The notes under the pieces were generated by a model that saw only the letters and a program-made list of their open reading frames with translations, searched no databases and was not told the origin of the DNA. The position numbers and the translations under genes are program-made. Of a stretch of 52,598 nucleotides of DNA, positions 51,918 through 52,598 are shown piece after piece (within the stretch, counting starts at the first letter, position 1; each line of letters opens with the position of its first letter). This DNA is from Alphaproteobacteria bacterium (GTDB lineage: Bacteria > Pseudomonadota > Alphaproteobacteria > Micavibrionales > Micavibrionaceae), in contig JANQFU010000056.1 of assembly GCA_028277665.1 (NCBI GenBank), positions 1-52,598 of the forward strand, written 5' to 3'.

Positions 51918-52064
51918 TCAGGCCCAGAACATCCACCCCAGAAACAATCCCATGAGAAATCCCATAAACGCTCCGGAAAATGCGAAAACGGCATAGGCGA
52001 TGATCATTTCCGGGTGCCCGTGCCCGTCCTCAAAAGTCAGCTTCATCTCCCTATCATTGTCCAT
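51918..52064 (-). CDS. 48-residue single-pass membrane protein
   Basis: The frame reads MDNDREMKLTFEDGHGHPEM, then IIAYAVFAFSGAFMGFLMGL and FLGWMFWA before a TGA stop. It has a polar, acidic N-terminus with two His and a single hydrophobic C-terminal helix from about residue 21. AGGAGG lies 4 bases before the ATG, a strong ribosome site. The gene is divergent from the XRE regulator, with 104 bases between, which hold a perfect palindrome. I recognise no family. Confidence 0.7.
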   Translation of the reverse strand: MDNDREMKLTFEDGHGHPEMIIAYAVFAFSGAFMGFLMGLFLGWMFWA

Positions 52065-52126
52065 CCTTCCTCCTCTCAATCTCAGGCATATACAATTAGG
52101 TGTTATAGCCTTTTGCGCAGTGAATA

Positions 52127-52140
52127 GAGACTATAGTCTC
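52127..52140. promoter_or_regulatory. Operator-like 14-bp perfect palindrome
   Basis: GAGACTATAGTCTC is a perfect palindrome 28 bases upstream of the XRE start codon and in the divergent region shared with the small membrane protein gene. The core GACTATAGTC resembles the operator boxes of restriction-modification controller proteins (GACT-spacer-AGTC). It is probably bound by the adjacent regulator. Confidence 0.5.
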
Positions 52141-52168
52141 CTTTGCAAGACGATGCAAGGCCGCAATC

Positions 52169-52435
52169 ATGTCCGCCATGAAAGACAGGCTGCCTTACGA
52201 TATTGTGGATGGCGTCGTCGCGCGTTTTGCAGAGCTGCGTGCAGCTCGAAACCTGTCCTATGAAGAGCTTTCTCGTCGAACGGGGCTGCACCGTACCGCG
52301 ATTAGCCTGATTGAGCGGAACGAACGCTCGCCGACATTGTTAAGTTGTATAAAAATTGCCTCGGCGCTCGATATTAAACTTGAAGACCTGATCATTCAGG
52401 CAAGACGGCAGGCGGCCGAGAAGACCGGAGAATGA
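52169..52435 (+). CDS. XRE-family HTH regulator, controller-protein-like
   Basis: The 88-residue protein is almost all one helix-turn-helix domain: FAELRAARNLSYEELSRRTG, LHRTAISLIERNERSPTL and KIASALDIKLEDLI. Size and pattern resemble controller (C) proteins of restriction-modification systems as well as small phage-type repressors. The ATG has AAGG 8 bases upstream. A perfect palindrome precedes the gene. The genes that follow it are outside the window, so its targets are unknown. Confidence 0.85.
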   Translation: MSAMKDRLPYDIVDGVVARFAELRAARNLSYEELSRRTGLHRTAISLIERNERSPTLLSCIKIASALDIKLEDLIIQARRQAAEKTGE

Positions 52436-52489
52436 CGTGTTAAGGGTGCTTTTATACACGGCAAAGAATTCGGGTTAATTTTCTCCATC

Positions 52490-52578
52490 CGCCATTGCGA
52501 GGAGGCAACGCCGACGTGGCAATCCAGCCGCTGAGCCAGCCATGGGGGCATTCTCTGGCCAAATTTCCGGATTGCCAC
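52490..52578. repeat. Palindromic intergenic repeat, copy 2
   Basis: ATTGCGAGGA at 52494-52503 and GCAATCCAG at 52519-52527 match copy 1 at the window start, read on the minus strand. The arms GTGGCAATCC (52516-52525) and GGATTGCCAC (52569-52578) are exact inverses. The middle differs from copy 1. The region after the XRE gene from 52436 otherwise holds no supported gene. Confidence 0.65.
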
Positions 52579-52598
52579 ACTCCCGTTGGTCGTTCGCA

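Noticed and set aside
1..52598. CRISPR array, phage or insertion sequence
   Set aside because: No regularly spaced direct repeats, cas genes, transposase or integrase-like proteins were seen in any frame.

Overview
The window reads as a stretch of alphaproteobacterial chromosome. The main evidence is gene order: a ChvI/ChvG two-component pair runs straight into rapZ, trpB-trpA is followed by accD-folC, and a mitochondrial-type M16 peptidase overlaps a GNAT acetyltransferase. These arrangements are known from Alphaproteobacteria. Base composition is moderate, Shine-Dalgarno sites are mostly good, and several genes start with GTG or TTG. I cannot name the genus. I see no phage, insertion sequence or CRISPR array, but short palindromic intergenic repeats are common, including one family at both ends of the window.

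Layout. Positions 1-4434 hold a small membrane protein, a class 1A dihydroorotate dehydrogenase and a tandem AAA ATPase of unknown role. Positions 4447-10510 are the first half of a polysaccharide locus: WbaP-type sugar-phosphate transferase, phosphomannomutase, stand-alone cupin phosphomannose isomerase, mannose-1-phosphate guanylyltransferase and a GT4 glycosyltransferase. Positions 10449-17181 carry ribF, an NlpC/P60 hydrolase, a small heat-shock protein, a large AsmA/YhdP-like protein and an alpha/beta hydrolase. Positions 17700-19715 hold a short Fe-S cluster set (Rrf2 regulator, cysteine desulfurase, ferredoxin), followed by tRNA-Pro(CGG). A class 3 lipase-like protein, octaprenyl diphosphate synthase and a TrmN6-like methyltransferase lead into the second polysaccharide half at 22879-32150 (Wza, Wzx, exostosin-like GT, fused GT4/GT-A protein, Wzy, Wzc-like protein).

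Positions 32456-39223 contain a metal-type permease, pgi, a non-catalytic M16 peptidase and a large unrecognised protein with two Ala/Gly-rich hydrophobic segments. Positions 39253-48780 are a long minus-strand run: trpB, trpA, ilvA, accD, folC, chvI, chvG, rapZ. The right end carries rplT and rpmI, an active-type M16 peptidase with a GNAT enzyme, a 48-residue membrane protein, and a controller-like XRE regulator next to a perfect palindrome.

How the parts fit together. Pgi, the phosphomannose isomerase, the phosphomannomutase and the guanylyltransferase can together take glucose-6-phosphate to GDP-mannose. WbaP starts the lipid-linked unit, the glycosyltransferases extend it, Wzx flips it, Wzy polymerises it, and Wzc/Wza control chain length and export. 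ChvI/ChvG is known in relatives to control exopolysaccharide genes. The most unusual points are the degenerate kinase domain of the Wzc-like protein, the cysteine-free IscR-like regulator, the loss of hprK/PTS genes next to rapZ, a structured repeat in front of wzx, the two-module AAA protein, and the controller-type regulator with its operator-like palindrome.
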